From assembly GCF_964253915.1 (NCBI RefSeq), contig NZ_CAXUSG020000003.1, positions 1-64,000 on the forward strand: a stretch of DNA of 64,000 nt, in the 5' to 3' direction. Made by a program: the position numbers and the translations under genes. Of this stretch, positions 52,899 through 62,218 are shown in pieces. Every line of letters begins with the position of its first letter. Position 1 is the first letter of the stretch. This DNA is from Metarhizobium sp964253915. Its GTDB lineage: Bacteria; Pseudomonadota; Alphaproteobacteria; Rhizobiales; Rhizobiaceae. The notes beneath the pieces were generated by a model, which saw nothing but the letters and a program-made list of their open reading frames with translations, made no database searches and was not told the origin of the DNA.

Positions 52899-53558
52899 TT
52901 GATCCACTTCGAGAATGTCGGCTTGCGTTATGGCATGGGACCGGAAATCCTCCGGGACCTGACCTTCGACATTCCGAAGCGTTCCTTCCAGTTTCTCACC
53001 GGCCCTTCCGGCGCTGGCAAGACGACGCTGCTGCGCCTGCTGCTGATGTCGCTGAAGCCGACGCGCGGACTGATTCGCATGTTCGAGCGCGACGTCTCGC
53101 GCATTCCGCGCAACGAATTGCCGATGCTGCGCCGGCGCGTCGGCATCGTCTTTCAGGATTTTCGCCTACTCGACCATCTGACCACCTATGAAAACGTCGC
53201 TCTGCCGCTGCGTGTGCGCGGCAAGGACGAATCGTCCTACAAGACGGATGTGCTGGAACTGTTGAAATGGGTCGGCCTCGGCGAACGCATCAACGTGCTA
53301 CCGCCGGTGCTTTCGGGCGGAGAAAAGCAGCGCGTCGCCATCGCGAGGGCACTGATCGACCGGCCGGAAGTGCTCTTGGCCGACGAACCCACCGGCAACG
53401 TCGATCCGCCCATGGCCAAGCGGCTGCTCAACCTGTTCATGGAGCTCAACCGGCTAGGCACCGCCGTGGTGATCGCCACCCACGACCTCGGCCTGATGGA
53501 CCAGGTCGATGCCCGGCGCATGATCCTCACCGAGGGACGGCTCGATATTTATGAATAA
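52899..53558 (+). CDS. ftsE: Cell-division ABC transporter ATP-binding protein FtsE
   Basis: ATPase of 219 residues. Walker A GPSGAGKT near 34-41, LSGGEKQR signature near 140, Walker B VLLADEPTG and the switch His. Start codon is TTG at the methionine position of the family. It overlaps ftsX by 8 bp. FtsEX controls periplasmic peptidoglycan hydrolases at the division site. Confidence 0.95.
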   Translation: MIHFENVGLRYGMGPEILRDLTFDIPKRSFQFLTGPSGAGKTTLLRLLLMSLKPTRGLIRMFERDVSRIPRNELPMLRRRVGIVFQDFRLLDHLTTYENVALPLRVRGKDESSYKTDVLELLKWVGLGERINVLPPVLSGGEKQRVAIARALIDRPEVLLADEPTGNVDPPMAKRLLNLFMELNRLGTAVVIATHDLGLMDQVDARRMILTEGRLDIYE

Positions 53559-54579
53559 GCCGACCCCCACGCGGCGCAAGCCGAACGCCGTGACACCGCC
53601 ACCGGAGGCCCAGCCTGCCCGGCGGCCGCCGATGCGCGTGCGTCCGACAGGCCCGATCGTGCCGCCCTCCAACATCCAGGGCAATGCGCTGATGGTGGTG
53701 ATCGCCATCATGTCTTTCCTTGCCTGCCTGACGCTTGGAGGCGTCAGCATGGTGCGCGCCACCGCCGCAAGCTGGCAGAGCCAGATTTCCCGCGAGATCA
53801 CCATCCAGATCAAGCCGGAAGAAAATTTCGACATGGATGCGGCACTGATCAAGGCACGCGACCTCGCCTTGTCATTCGTCGGCACCAGGGACGGCAAGAT
53901 CATGGACGACCAGGCGACGGCCCGCCTGCTCGAGCCCTGGCTCGGCACCGGCCTCGACCTTGCCGAACTGCCGGTGCCGCGCTTGGTGATCGTCACCATC
54001 GACGAAACCAGCCCGCCGGATTTTGCGGCGATGCGGGCGCAGCTGGCGCGCGAAATTCCTCAAGCCTTTCTCGACGATCACCGCACCTGGGTCGACCGGC
54101 TGGTTTCCATGGCGCGGACCACGGTGCTGATCGGCACGGCAATCCTGTCTTTGGTCTTCGTCGCCATGGTGCTGACAGTGGTCTTCGCCACCCGCGGCAC
54201 GCTGTCGGGCAACCGGCATATCGTCGAAGTGCTGCATTTCGTCGGCGCCGAGGCCTCCTTCGTCGCCAAGGAATTCCAGATGCATTTCCTGAAGATCAGC
54301 CTGAAGGGGTCCGCGGCCGGCGGCATCCTTGCAGCGCTCGTCTTCGCGGCGGCCAGTTTCTGGCAAGGGCGGACGCTGGCAACGCCACAGACCGATCAGG
54401 CGACGGCGCTGTTCGGCACTTTTTCCATCGGCTGGATGGGCTATCTCGGCATCTTCGCCACCATGCTGGTCATCGCCCTTCTGACGACGCTGACGGCCCG
54501 CATCACGGTGATGCGTACCATCGATGAAATCGACCTCATCCGCTCCGACCCGGCCCGGAGCGATAATCTTCCGGATTAG
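53551..54579 (+). CDS. ftsX: Cell-division protein FtsX (ABC permease)
   Basis: Membrane protein of 342 residues: Pro/Arg-rich cytoplasmic head (1-45), a first helix (about 48-70), a large periplasmic loop, then three clustered C-terminal helices, the FtsX topology. It partners FtsE and should activate an amidase or M23 enzyme; the M23 protein at the window start is a candidate partner only by family. Confidence 0.92.
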   Translation: MNKPTPTRRKPNAVTPPPEAQPARRPPMRVRPTGPIVPPSNIQGNALMVVIAIMSFLACLTLGGVSMVRATAASWQSQISREITIQIKPEENFDMDAALIKARDLALSFVGTRDGKIMDDQATARLLEPWLGTGLDLAELPVPRLVIVTIDETSPPDFAAMRAQLAREIPQAFLDDHRTWVDRLVSMARTTVLIGTAILSLVFVAMVLTVVFATRGTLSGNRHIVEVLHFVGAEASFVAKEFQMHFLKISLKGSAAGGILAALVFAAASFWQGRTLATPQTDQATALFGTFSIGWMGYLGIFATMLVIALLTTLTARITVMRTIDEIDLIRSDPARSDNLPD

Positions 54580-54641
54580 ATCCTGCTGCGACATGAAAGG
54601 GCCTGTTCCTCGCCGCAATCTCCCGATATTCACGAATCACC

Positions 54642-55367
54642 ATGATGAGCCGCATCACGCGCAAGACCGACTTTTTGATTTCGCGTAGCGCCCCGCCCGG
54701 ACAGAAACCGGCGCGGCGCGGACCGATCCGGCGTGTGGCGCGCATTCTCGGCATCTTCACCATCCTGCTGGCGGCGGCGACCTTTGCCGGGTTCCTGTGG
54801 TTTGCCGATCGCGTCACCGCGCTTGCGCCGCCCTCAGAGGCCAAGGCCGACGCCATCGTCGTCCTCACCGGCGGTTCGCAGCGCATCGACCAGGCGGTGG
54901 AGCTTCTGCGTTCGGGTGCCGGCGAGCGGCTGCTCATCTCGGGCGTACATCCCGCCACCTCGCGCGCCCAGATCCGCCGGCTGACCAAGAGCTCCGACGA
55001 CCTGTTTTCCTGCTGCGTCGATATCGGCTACGAAGCACTCGACACCATCGGCAATGCCACCGAGACCGTGCGCTGGATCCATGACCGCGGCTACAAGCGG
55101 GTGCTGGTGGTGACCAACAACTACCACATGCCGCGCAGCCTCTTCGAACTGCGCCGGCTCGACCCGCAGACGGAATTCGTTCCTTATCCCGTCGTCCGCT
55201 CGGACCTGAAAGCGAAGAACTGGTTTGCCGATCCCGACGTGCTTCGGGCCCTGATCGTCGAATATGTGAAGATCATCGCCGCCTCGGCACGCGATTTCAC
55301 CGGTTATGGCGACAGGACAGGATTGCGCGCCGACGACCCACCCGCCTCGGCCGGGCTCAAATCTTGA
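54642..55367 (+). CDS. YdcF family (DUF218) membrane protein
   Basis: Protein of 241 residues with one N-terminal helix (about 28-50) and a DUF218 domain: ADAIVVLTGGSQRIDQAVELLRSG, LISGV and TNNYHMPRSLFEL. The family is linked to cell-envelope metabolism in some bacteria, without a firm reaction. It lies between ftsX and plsC in the usual rhizobial order. Confidence 0.88.
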   Translation: MMSRITRKTDFLISRSAPPGQKPARRGPIRRVARILGIFTILLAAATFAGFLWFADRVTALAPPSEAKADAIVVLTGGSQRIDQAVELLRSGAGERLLISGVHPATSRAQIRRLTKSSDDLFSCCVDIGYEALDTIGNATETVRWIHDRGYKRVLVVTNNYHMPRSLFELRRLDPQTEFVPYPVVRSDLKAKNWFADPDVLRALIVEYVKIIAASARDFTGYGDRTGLRADDPPASAGLKS

Positions 55368-55436
55368 GACGGATGCGCTTTTGATTCGCCGCGATATCGT
55401 GTAGGCACACGGCAACCGTGCCAAGGAAGCCGCTTG

Positions 55437-56225
55437 ATGCTCACATTGCGTTCGATCCTCTTCAATACGCTGTTCTACGCCAATCTCATCCTCCGCATGA
55501 TCATCCTGACGCCGGCCTATTTCCTGCTGCCGCGCAAGAAGGCCTATGCGATCCCGAAAGCCTGGGCACGCTCGAGCAACTGGCTGTTCGAAAAGGTTGC
55601 CGGCACCAGCTTCGAAATCGAGGGGCTGGAAAACATCCCGAAAAGCGGCGGCTACATTTTTGCGCCGAAGCACCAGTCCTTCTGGGATACCTTCGGCCTG
55701 CTGCCGTGGCTGGACGATCCGGTGTACATCCTCAAGCGCGAACTGATGTGGATTCCGCTGTTCGGCTGGTACGTGCTGAAGCAGCGGATGATCCCGGTCA
55801 ATCGCGGCGCCAAGGGCAAGGTGATGCTGGAAGTGCTGAAACGTGCCCGCGAAGAGATGGAAAACGGCCGCCAGCTGATCATCTATCCCGAAGGCACCCG
55901 CCGCCCGCCCGGTGCGCCACCGGAATACAAGTTCGGCATCGCCCGCATGTACCGCGATCTCGGCGTACCGGTGGTGCCGGTCGCCATGCATCCCGGCCTG
56001 TTCTGGCCACGGCGCAAATCCATGCGGTATCCCGGCCATTTCAAGGTGCGCATCCTGCCGCCGATCATGCCGGGCATGGAGACGGATGCCTTCTTCGCCA
56101 AGCTGATGGAGGTGACGGAAAAGGCAAGCGACGAGCTTCTGGTCGAAACTGCCCGCAACAATCCGCATATCCCGCTGCCGCCAACCGCGGCAACCCGGCT
56201 GGCCGAACTTCAGGCCAAGGGCTGA
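55437..56225 (+). CDS. plsC: 1-acyl-sn-glycerol-3-phosphate acyltransferase (PlsC family)
   Basis: Membrane acyltransferase of 262 residues with an N-terminal helix, the catalytic H-x4-D motif in KHQSFWDT (near 75-80) and the YPEGTRRPPG block near 148-158. It adds the second acyl chain to make phosphatidic acid. AAGGAAG is before the ATG at 55437. The 3' end overlaps the next gene on the other strand by 16 bp. Confidence 0.92.
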   Translation: MLTLRSILFNTLFYANLILRMIILTPAYFLLPRKKAYAIPKAWARSSNWLFEKVAGTSFEIEGLENIPKSGGYIFAPKHQSFWDTFGLLPWLDDPVYILKRELMWIPLFGWYVLKQRMIPVNRGAKGKVMLEVLKRAREEMENGRQLIIYPEGTRRPPGAPPEYKFGIARMYRDLGVPVVPVAMHPGLFWPRRKSMRYPGHFKVRILPPIMPGMETDAFFAKLMEVTEKASDELLVETARNNPHIPLPPTAATRLAELQAKG

Positions 56226-56746
56226 GCCCGCCGCCTGACTTCTGTCGCCACGGCTTCCAGCCACTGGTCGCGGATGCCCATGTCGTGCATATGGGTAAGC
56301 GTGTTAAAGACATAGGCGTCGTTCGGGCCGGAGCGCCCCTCGGCCGTTGAAACGACCTCTGCGGCATCCAGCGCATCGAGGCTGCCAGCATATTGGGTGT
56401 GGCCTCGGTCGATCACATAGGCCAGCGCCCTGACCTTGCGACCGCCGGTAAGCAGAACCGGCAGCGTCCGCTCCAGGTAGACATTCGTCACCAGCTCGCG
56501 TTCGCGCAGATAGGCGAGCGTCGCTGCCTCCTGCCCCGCCGTCACCTTGAACGCCATACCGCGGCATGAGCCGCCGCGATCGAGGCCGAGAACCAGGCCC
56601 GGCTTTTCCTGCGTGCCGCGATGCACCCAGGACCGGACGCAAAGCGAGCGGCGATAGCCGAAAAGCTGCCCCTGGGATCGTTCCGCATAATCGAAGCCGG
56701 GGTTCCACATCAGCGAACCGTAGCCAAACACCCAAAATTCGTCCAT
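56210..56746 (-). CDS. Gamma-glutamylcyclotransferase (ChaC-like)
   Basis: Protein of 178 residues with the substrate loop VFGYGSLMWNPGF at the N-terminus and the GXRVRS-like and ChaC-specific GLVLGLDRGGSCRGMAF blocks. ChaC enzymes degrade glutathione to 5-oxoproline and Cys-Gly. The start at 56746 begins the motif; a GTG four codons earlier is possible. It converges on plsC. Confidence 0.86.
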   Translation of the reverse strand: MDEFWVFGYGSLMWNPGFDYAERSQGQLFGYRRSLCVRSWVHRGTQEKPGLVLGLDRGGSCRGMAFKVTAGQEAATLAYLRERELVTNVYLERTLPVLLTGGRKVRALAYVIDRGHTQYAGSLDALDAAEVVSTAEGRSGPNDAYVFNTLTHMHDMGIRDQWLEAVATEVRRRAQPLA

Positions 56747-56767
56747 ATCGCACGCCACATCACTGCC

Positions 56768-56874
56768 AGAGCAATTCCGGCAAAACGGCCTAGCGGTTTT
56801 TGCGTCCGGAATTGCGCCAAAACAAAAGGATAGAGAAGTCTCGCGATTCGAAGAATCGCCGGAAATACTCTAGA
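56768..56874. repeat. RIME-like palindromic repeat, copy C (inverted)
   Basis: Reverse-complement orientation relative to copies A and B; the second hairpin (GCAATTCCGG and GCGTCCGGAATTGC) is well kept and the first is diverged. It fills the gap between the divergent ChaC-like and DUF2125 genes and ends 27 bp before the latter's start. Confidence 0.75.
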
Positions 56875-56901
56875 GATCGTGAATCACCCTTGGAGAACAT
56901 C

Positions 56902-57918
56902 ATGGCAGCGTCAAGACGCTCAGGACAGACCAACACCAGCAAAAAGGTCAGGATCCTCGGCATCTGCGTCCTCCTGGTGATCGGCATCTATACCGCCGGC
57001 TGGTATTTTGCCGCCGACCAGGCCCGTTCGCGGCTGATGGCAGCTCTCGACCGCAGCCAGGGTGCGGCGATTTCGGCCGCATGCCCGGATGCGGAAATAC
57101 GCGGCTTTCCGTTCCGTTTCGGCCTGTTTTGCTCCGGCGTGAGCATCGATGACAACCGGCGCGGCATTTCTGCCTCCTTCGGCGCGTTGCGTTCCGCAGC
57201 CCAGGTCTACGATCCCTTCCACGTGGTCTTCGAGGTGGACGAGCCGGTCGTGGTGCGCGCAGCCCCCGGCCTGACCTTTTCGGCCGAATGGGCCACGCTG
57301 CAATCCAGCGCCCAGCTGGCCATGGATGGCGTCGAGCGCAGTTCGCTGGCCGTCGACGGCCTGAAAGCCAATCTGGTTTCGGCACTGGCCGGCGAATTGC
57401 TGAACCTCTCCGCCAGCCACGGCGAACTGCATCTGCGCCGCAACGGCCCCGATCTCGATGCCGCCGCAAGCCTGCTAGCGGTCTCCGGCACTGTCGAAGG
57501 CAAGAGCCGGCCATTGCCGCCGGTGACTGTCGATATCGACGTGACCATGGCCGACAAGGCGGCGCTTCTCCGTGGAGCAAACCGCGATGCCGCCAATCTT
57601 CGCGGCGCTAAGGGAGAGTTGCGGGCGCTGTCGGCCGATCTCGGCGAAGGACGGACGCTGCGGATCAGCGGCCCCTTCTCCTTCAATGACGAAGGCTACG
57701 TCTCCGGCAAGCTGAAGCTCGAAATCACTGGAATAGACGGCTGGCGGGATACGCTGAAGGCCGCCTTTCCGGAGGCCGACAAGAACATCGATACCGCCGG
57801 CAACATGCTGACGGCACTCGTTTCCGGCGGCAACCGGGTCTCGGTCGACGTGACGCTCAACGATGGCGACGTGATGATCAGCGGTTTCATCAAGGTCGGC
57901 GAAATTCCGCCGATCTGA
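56902..57918 (+). CDS. DUF2125 domain-containing exported or anchored protein
   Basis: Protein of 338 residues. One N-terminal membrane helix (about 16-38), then the DUF2125 region with ADQARSRLMAAL and PFRFGLFCSGVSI as landmarks. The family occurs across alphaproteobacteria without known function. GGAG is 7 nt before the ATG at 56902; the frame upstream crosses the repeat and is not used. It converges on tyrC. Confidence 0.86.
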   Translation: MAASRRSGQTNTSKKVRILGICVLLVIGIYTAGWYFAADQARSRLMAALDRSQGAAISAACPDAEIRGFPFRFGLFCSGVSIDDNRRGISASFGALRSAAQVYDPFHVVFEVDEPVVVRAAPGLTFSAEWATLQSSAQLAMDGVERSSLAVDGLKANLVSALAGELLNLSASHGELHLRRNGPDLDAAASLLAVSGTVEGKSRPLPPVTVDIDVTMADKAALLRGANRDAANLRGAKGELRALSADLGEGRTLRISGPFSFNDEGYVSGKLKLEITGIDGWRDTLKAAFPEADKNIDTAGNMLTALVSGGNRVSVDVTLNDGDVMISGFIKVGEIPPI

Positions 57919-57927
57919 GGCCTGCCG

Positions 57928-58857
57928 TCAATCCTTCTTGTCCAGCGCGTGCCGGCCGAAGTCCGGCGCATCGACATCCTGGCCGGCCTCGACGATCGAC
58001 CGGCGGATAGCGCGGGTCCGGGTGAAAAGGTCGAACAGCTTGTCGCCCTCGCCCCAGCGGATCGCCCGCTGCAGATAGGCCAAGTCTTCCGAAAACCGCG
58101 CCAGCATTTCAAGGATCGCATCCTTGTTGTGCAGGCAGACATCGCGCCACATGGTCGGGTCGGATGCCGCCAGGCGGGTAAAATCGCGGAAACCCGAGGC
58201 GGAATATTTGATGACTTCCGATTCCGTCACCGTCTCCAGATCATCGGCCGTGCCGACAATATTGTAAGCTATGATATGAGGCAGGTGGGAAACGATGGCG
58301 AGCACCTTGTCGTGGTGCTGGGCATCCATCTCATCAACGCGCGAACCGAGGCTTTCCCAGAAATGCTTCAGCCGCGCCAGCGCTTCGGCATCCGTTCCGG
58401 GCGGCGGCGTCAGGATGCACCAGCGCCCCCGGAACAGGCCGACGAAGCCGGCATCGGGACCGGATTTTTCCGTGCCCGCAATCGGATGGCCGGGAATGAA
58501 ATGCACATGCGCCGGCATATGCGGCAACATCTGCGCGATCACCGAAGCCTTGGTGGAACCGACATCGGTGACGATCGCGCCCGGCTTCAGATAGCCGGCT
58601 ATCTGTTCCGCAACCGCGCCCGAAGCACCGACGGGCACGGAAACGATCACCAGATCGGCGTCCTTTACCGCCTCGGCGGCGGAGGCGACATAGGAGGTCC
58701 CGAGGCCGAGCTCTTCCGCCCGCTTCAACGTTTCGGCACTGCGGCTCGACACGACGATCTCGCGCGCCAGGCCAAGCGCCGCCAGATCGCGGGCTATGGA
58801 ACCGCCGATCAGGCCGATGCCGATCAGCGCAACGCGCTCGAACTGCACGCTATTCAT
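57928..58857 (-). CDS. tyrC: Prephenate/arogenate dehydrogenase
   Basis: Protein of 309 residues. The NAD(P) motif GIGLIGGSIAR is at about 13-23, and HPIAGTEKSG and the later FRDFTRLAASDP blocks are diagnostic. It makes the last or next-to-last precursor of tyrosine. Its ATG overlaps the hisC stop by 4 bp (ATGA), so the two are co-translated. Confidence 0.94.
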   Translation of the reverse strand: MNSVQFERVALIGIGLIGGSIARDLAALGLAREIVVSSRSAETLKRAEELGLGTSYVASAAEAVKDADLVIVSVPVGASGAVAEQIAGYLKPGAIVTDVGSTKASVIAQMLPHMPAHVHFIPGHPIAGTEKSGPDAGFVGLFRGRWCILTPPPGTDAEALARLKHFWESLGSRVDEMDAQHHDKVLAIVSHLPHIIAYNIVGTADDLETVTESEVIKYSASGFRDFTRLAASDPTMWRDVCLHNKDAILEMLARFSEDLAYLQRAIRWGEGDKLFDLFTRTRAIRRSIVEAGQDVDAPDFGRHALDKKD

Positions 58858-59963
58858 GCCGTACGGCCCATGAATTCGCCGAGTGCCTCGATGACGCCGC
58901 GATTGGCCTCTTCCGGACCGATGCTCATGCGCAGGGCATTGGCAAAACCGTAACCGCGGACGGCGCGCAGGATATAGCCACGGCTCGTCAGGAAGTCGTC
59001 GGCCTCAGCCGCCCGCTTGCCATCGACATCGGGGAAATGGATGAGCACGAAATTGGTGACGGACGGCGTGACCTTCAGGCCGATTGCCTCCAGCGCATGC
59101 GTCAGCTTGTCGAGCCACAACGAATTATAGGCGACAGCCGTTTCGACGAAAGCCTGGTCGCGGATGGCGGCGGCACCGGCCGCAATCGCCGGGGCATTCA
59201 TATTGAAGGGTCCGCGCACCCGGTTCAGCGCGTCGATGATCGCCGCCGGCGCATAGATCCAGCCGATACGCAGGGCGGCAAGGCCGTGCACCTTCGAGAA
59301 GGTGCGGGTCATCACCACGTTGCGATTGGCGGAGACCAGCTCGATGCCCGCCTCGTAGTCGTTGCGCTTGACGTATTCGGCGTAGGCCGCATCGAGCACC
59401 AGCAGCACGTTCTTCGGCAAGGCCGCATGCAGACGGCGAATCTCGGCGACCGGAACATAGGTGCCGGTCGGATTGCCTGGGTTGGCGATGAACACCATCT
59501 TCGTCTTCGGCGTCACCGCCGCCAGGATCGCATCGACATCGACGGTGCAATCCTTTTCCTTGACCGTCACCGGTGTCGCACCGGCGGCCATGATCTGGAT
59601 CTTGTAGACGAGGAAACCGTGCTCGGTGATGATCGCTTCGTCACCCGTGCCGAGATAGACGTGGCAGAGCAGGCCGAGCAATTCGTCGGAACCGTTGCCG
59701 CAGAGAATATTCGCAAAATTGAGCCCGTAGGTAGCGGCAATCGCCTCGCGAAGCTCCACGGCCTGGCCATCCGGATACCGCTCCAGCTGTTCGGCGCCAC
59801 GGCGGAAGGCCTCGAGCGCCTTCGGGCTGGCGCCGAGCGGCGTCTCGTTGGAGGAGAGCTTGTAGACGCGGGCAACACCCGGCGCATGTTCCTTGCCGGG
59901 AACGTAGGCGGCAATATCCAGAATGCCCGGACGCGGAACGGGCTCAATCATCTCAACGCTCAT
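58854..59963 (-). CDS. hisC: Histidinol-phosphate / aromatic aminotransferase
   Basis: PLP aminotransferase of 369 residues. LSSNETPLGASP near the start, AGNGSDELL-like CGNGSDELL, NPGNPTGTY, LDAAYAEYV and the PLP lysine in TFSKVHGLAALRIGW (near 228). HisC2-type enzymes act on histidinol phosphate and on aromatic keto acids; coupling to tyrC points to prephenate or hydroxyphenylpyruvate. The start at 59963 is the first methionine of the conserved part; the longer frame runs over the neighbouring gene. Confidence 0.93.
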   Translation of the reverse strand: MSVEMIEPVPRPGILDIAAYVPGKEHAPGVARVYKLSSNETPLGASPKALEAFRRGAEQLERYPDGQAVELREAIAATYGLNFANILCGNGSDELLGLLCHVYLGTGDEAIITEHGFLVYKIQIMAAGATPVTVKEKDCTVDVDAILAAVTPKTKMVFIANPGNPTGTYVPVAEIRRLHAALPKNVLLVLDAAYAEYVKRNDYEAGIELVSANRNVVMTRTFSKVHGLAALRIGWIYAPAAIIDALNRVRGPFNMNAPAIAAGAAAIRDQAFVETAVAYNSLWLDKLTHALEAIGLKVTPSVTNFVLIHFPDVDGKRAAEADDFLTSRGYILRAVRGYGFANALRMSIGPEEANRGVIEALGEFMGRTA

Positions 59964-60064
59964 CGGATCGACCTTACGGAAAGCGGGGCACAGCCCGGAA
60001 AAAGACTTATCGGGATTAGCCCCGAAATCGGCTTTTGTCGAGTATCGACCGCCGTTCTCGACGC

Positions 60065-60820
60065 TCAACGCTCCGGCGGCACATGGTCGCGTGTCGTCGG
60101 CACGCCGCGCGGGGCAAGCACCGGCACGAAAACCCGCCGCGATGCCCGCGCCGTGACGGGAAGCCCCTGGTAAAGCCGCTTCTGCGCCTCGACGATGATG
60201 ACGCCGGAAAAGGCCGGCCAGAGTGTGCGCCCCAGCCGTTCGAAAGCATGACGCAACTTCAACACCGCCCGCACCCGCGACGGCGGGAAAAACAGCGCCT
60301 CTGCGGTGGTACCGGGGGTAAAATTGGTTTCGCGCAACAATCCGGTCAGCTGTCCCCGCGAATAGGGCCGGCCGGAGCCGAAAGGCGTATGTTCCATGCG
60401 CGCCCAGACACCGCGACGATTGGGCACGACAATCACCAGCCGCCCGCCCGGCGCCAGCACGCGCCAAAGCTCCTTCAGCGTTTCGCGCGGGCTTTCGGCG
60501 AATTCCAGCGAATGCACCATGAGGATGCGGTCGATGGACGAGTCGGGAAGCGGCAGCTCTTCGTCGAAGACCAGCGCCGTCGAGGACAGCTCCCCCATCG
60601 GCCAGTTCACCGCCCCCTGCCCCGCCGGCATGAAGGCGAACGTGCGTTCCGTATCGCTGCGGAACCGGTCGAGAAACGGCACGGTATAACCCAGCCCCAC
60701 CAGCCGCTCCTGCGGCAGGCGCGCCCACAGAGACGAGAGCGCCATGGTGATCGACTGCTCGGCGCGGCGCCCAAGTTCGGAATGATAGAATTGGCGGAGA
60801 TCGACGATATCGGCATACAT
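60065..60820 (-). CDS. Class I SAM-dependent methyltransferase
   Basis: Protein of 251 residues with a methyltransferase domain in the middle (DSSIDRILMVHSLEFAE and LAPGGRLVIVVPNRRGVWARMEHTPFG). The N-terminus MYADIVDLRQFYHSELG is typical of the alphaproteobacterial group next to gloB. Substrate unknown. It is divergent from gloB with a 183-bp gap. Confidence 0.88.
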   Translation of the reverse strand: MYADIVDLRQFYHSELGRRAEQSITMALSSLWARLPQERLVGLGYTVPFLDRFRSDTERTFAFMPAGQGAVNWPMGELSSTALVFDEELPLPDSSIDRILMVHSLEFAESPRETLKELWRVLAPGGRLVIVVPNRRGVWARMEHTPFGSGRPYSRGQLTGLLRETNFTPGTTAEALFFPPSRVRAVLKLRHAFERLGRTLWPAFSGVIIVEAQKRLYQGLPVTARASRRVFVPVLAPRGVPTTRDHVPPER

Positions 60821-61003
60821 TCGGCAAATGTTATCAGCGGGCGGATGGACTTCAAGGCGCGAGCGACTACATTTTCATGCGATCCCGGAGCATGTCCGTC
60901 ACATCAGGTGGCGGCCATGCCCCATTTCATATGTTCTGTCGCAATTCCGGGCGCAACCACGGCGCATGTGCCGGAACGGCGCTGAAAAACCGGTGTTTTC
61001 ATC

Positions 61004-61774
61004 ATGAGACCTTTGCAGATCGAAGTTTTTCCCTGCCGCAGCGACAATTTCGGCGTCCTGCTGCACGATCCGGAATCCCACCTGACCGCCAGCATCGATG
61101 CCCCGGAGGAGGCGCCGATCGTTGCTGCCGCCGAACGCAACGGCTGGAAGATCACCCATATCTTCACCACCCACCATCATACCGACCACGTGGAAGCAAA
61201 CCTGGCGCTGAAGCAGCGTTACGGCCTCGAAATCATCGGCCCGCGCGAAGAGGCCGTCGCCATTCCCGGTCTCGACCGTGCGGTCGGCGACGGCGATACC
61301 TTCGAATTCGGCAGCTATCCGGTGAATGTCATCGAGACGCCAGGGCATACGGCCGGCCACGTCTGTTACCACGTGCCCGACGCCAAGCTGCTGTTTGCCG
61401 CCGATACTCTGTTTGCACTCGGCTGCGGCCGCCTGTTCGAACGCCCGGCCGCCGACATGTGGCACTCGCTGCAGAAGCTTGCCGCCCTGCCGGACGAGAC
61501 GGCGGTGTATTTCGGTCACGAATACACGCTGTCCAACGCCCGTTTCGCGCTGACCATCGACCCGGACAATGAGCGGCTGAAAACCCGCGCTGCGGAAATC
61601 GAGGAGGCCCGGGCGGCCGGAAACTTCACCATCCCGACGATGCTGGGGCTGGAAAAGGAAACCAACCCCTTCCTGCGCGTCGCCGATCCCTCCATCCGCC
61701 GCAACCTTCTGATGGAAAGCCGCACCAACGAAGAGGTCTTCGCCGAAATCCGCAAGCGCAAGGACAATTTCTGA
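61004..61774 (+). CDS. gloB: Hydroxyacylglutathione hydrolase (glyoxalase II)
   Basis: Protein of 256 residues with the binuclear metal motif TTHHHTDH (55-62), the TPGHTAGH and FAADTLFALGCGR motifs and the C-terminal substrate helix domain. It hydrolyses S-lactoylglutathione in methylglyoxal detoxification. The cupin gene overlaps its stop by one base. Confidence 0.95.
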   Translation: MRPLQIEVFPCRSDNFGVLLHDPESHLTASIDAPEEAPIVAAAERNGWKITHIFTTHHHTDHVEANLALKQRYGLEIIGPREEAVAIPGLDRAVGDGDTFEFGSYPVNVIETPGHTAGHVCYHVPDAKLLFAADTLFALGCGRLFERPAADMWHSLQKLAALPDETAVYFGHEYTLSNARFALTIDPDNERLKTRAAEIEEARAAGNFTIPTMLGLEKETNPFLRVADPSIRRNLLMESRTNEEVFAEIRKRKDNF

Positions 61775-62199
61775 TGACGGCAGCGGAGATCATCACGGCG
61801 CTGAACATGGAACGCCATCCCGAAGGCGGCTGGTACGTGCAGACCTTTCGCGACGTCACTGGCGGTGAACGCGGCCATTCGACGGCGATCTATTATCTGC
61901 TCGAAGCCGGCGAACGCTCGCACTGGCACAAGGTCCACGATGCCGTGGAGGTCTGGCATTATTACGCCGGCGCGCCGCTGACGCTGGAGCGCTCCTCGGA
62001 CGGCCTGCTGGTCGATGCGCTGGTGCTCGGTCCCGATATTCTGGCCGGCGAGCGACCGCAGGCCATCGTGCCGGCCGGCTGGTGGCAGGCGGCGCAATCA
62101 CGTGGCGACTACACGCTGGTCGGCTGCACTGTGGCGCCGGGTTTCGAATTTTCCAAGTTCGAGATGGCGCCGCCCGGCTGGATGCCGGGCCTACCGTAA
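61774..62199 (+). CDS. Cupin domain-containing protein (DUF985)
   Basis: Protein of 141 residues, single cupin of the DUF985 type: MERHPEGGWYVQTFRD, TAIYYLLEAGERSHWHKV and the final APGFEFSKFEMA are typical. Function unknown. Its ATG shares a base with the gloB stop (TGATG), so they are translationally coupled. Confidence 0.88.
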   Translation: MTAAEIITALNMERHPEGGWYVQTFRDVTGGERGHSTAIYYLLEAGERSHWHKVHDAVEVWHYYAGAPLTLERSSDGLLVDALVLGPDILAGERPQAIVPAGWWQAAQSRGDYTLVGCTVAPGFEFSKFEMAPPGWMPGLP

Positions 62200-62218
62200 A
62201 CGGAAAATCCCTGCCCGA

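Noticed and set aside
59964..60827. N-terminal extension of the hisC frame
   Set aside because: It overlaps the neighbouring methyltransferase in another frame; the HisC fold begins at 59963.
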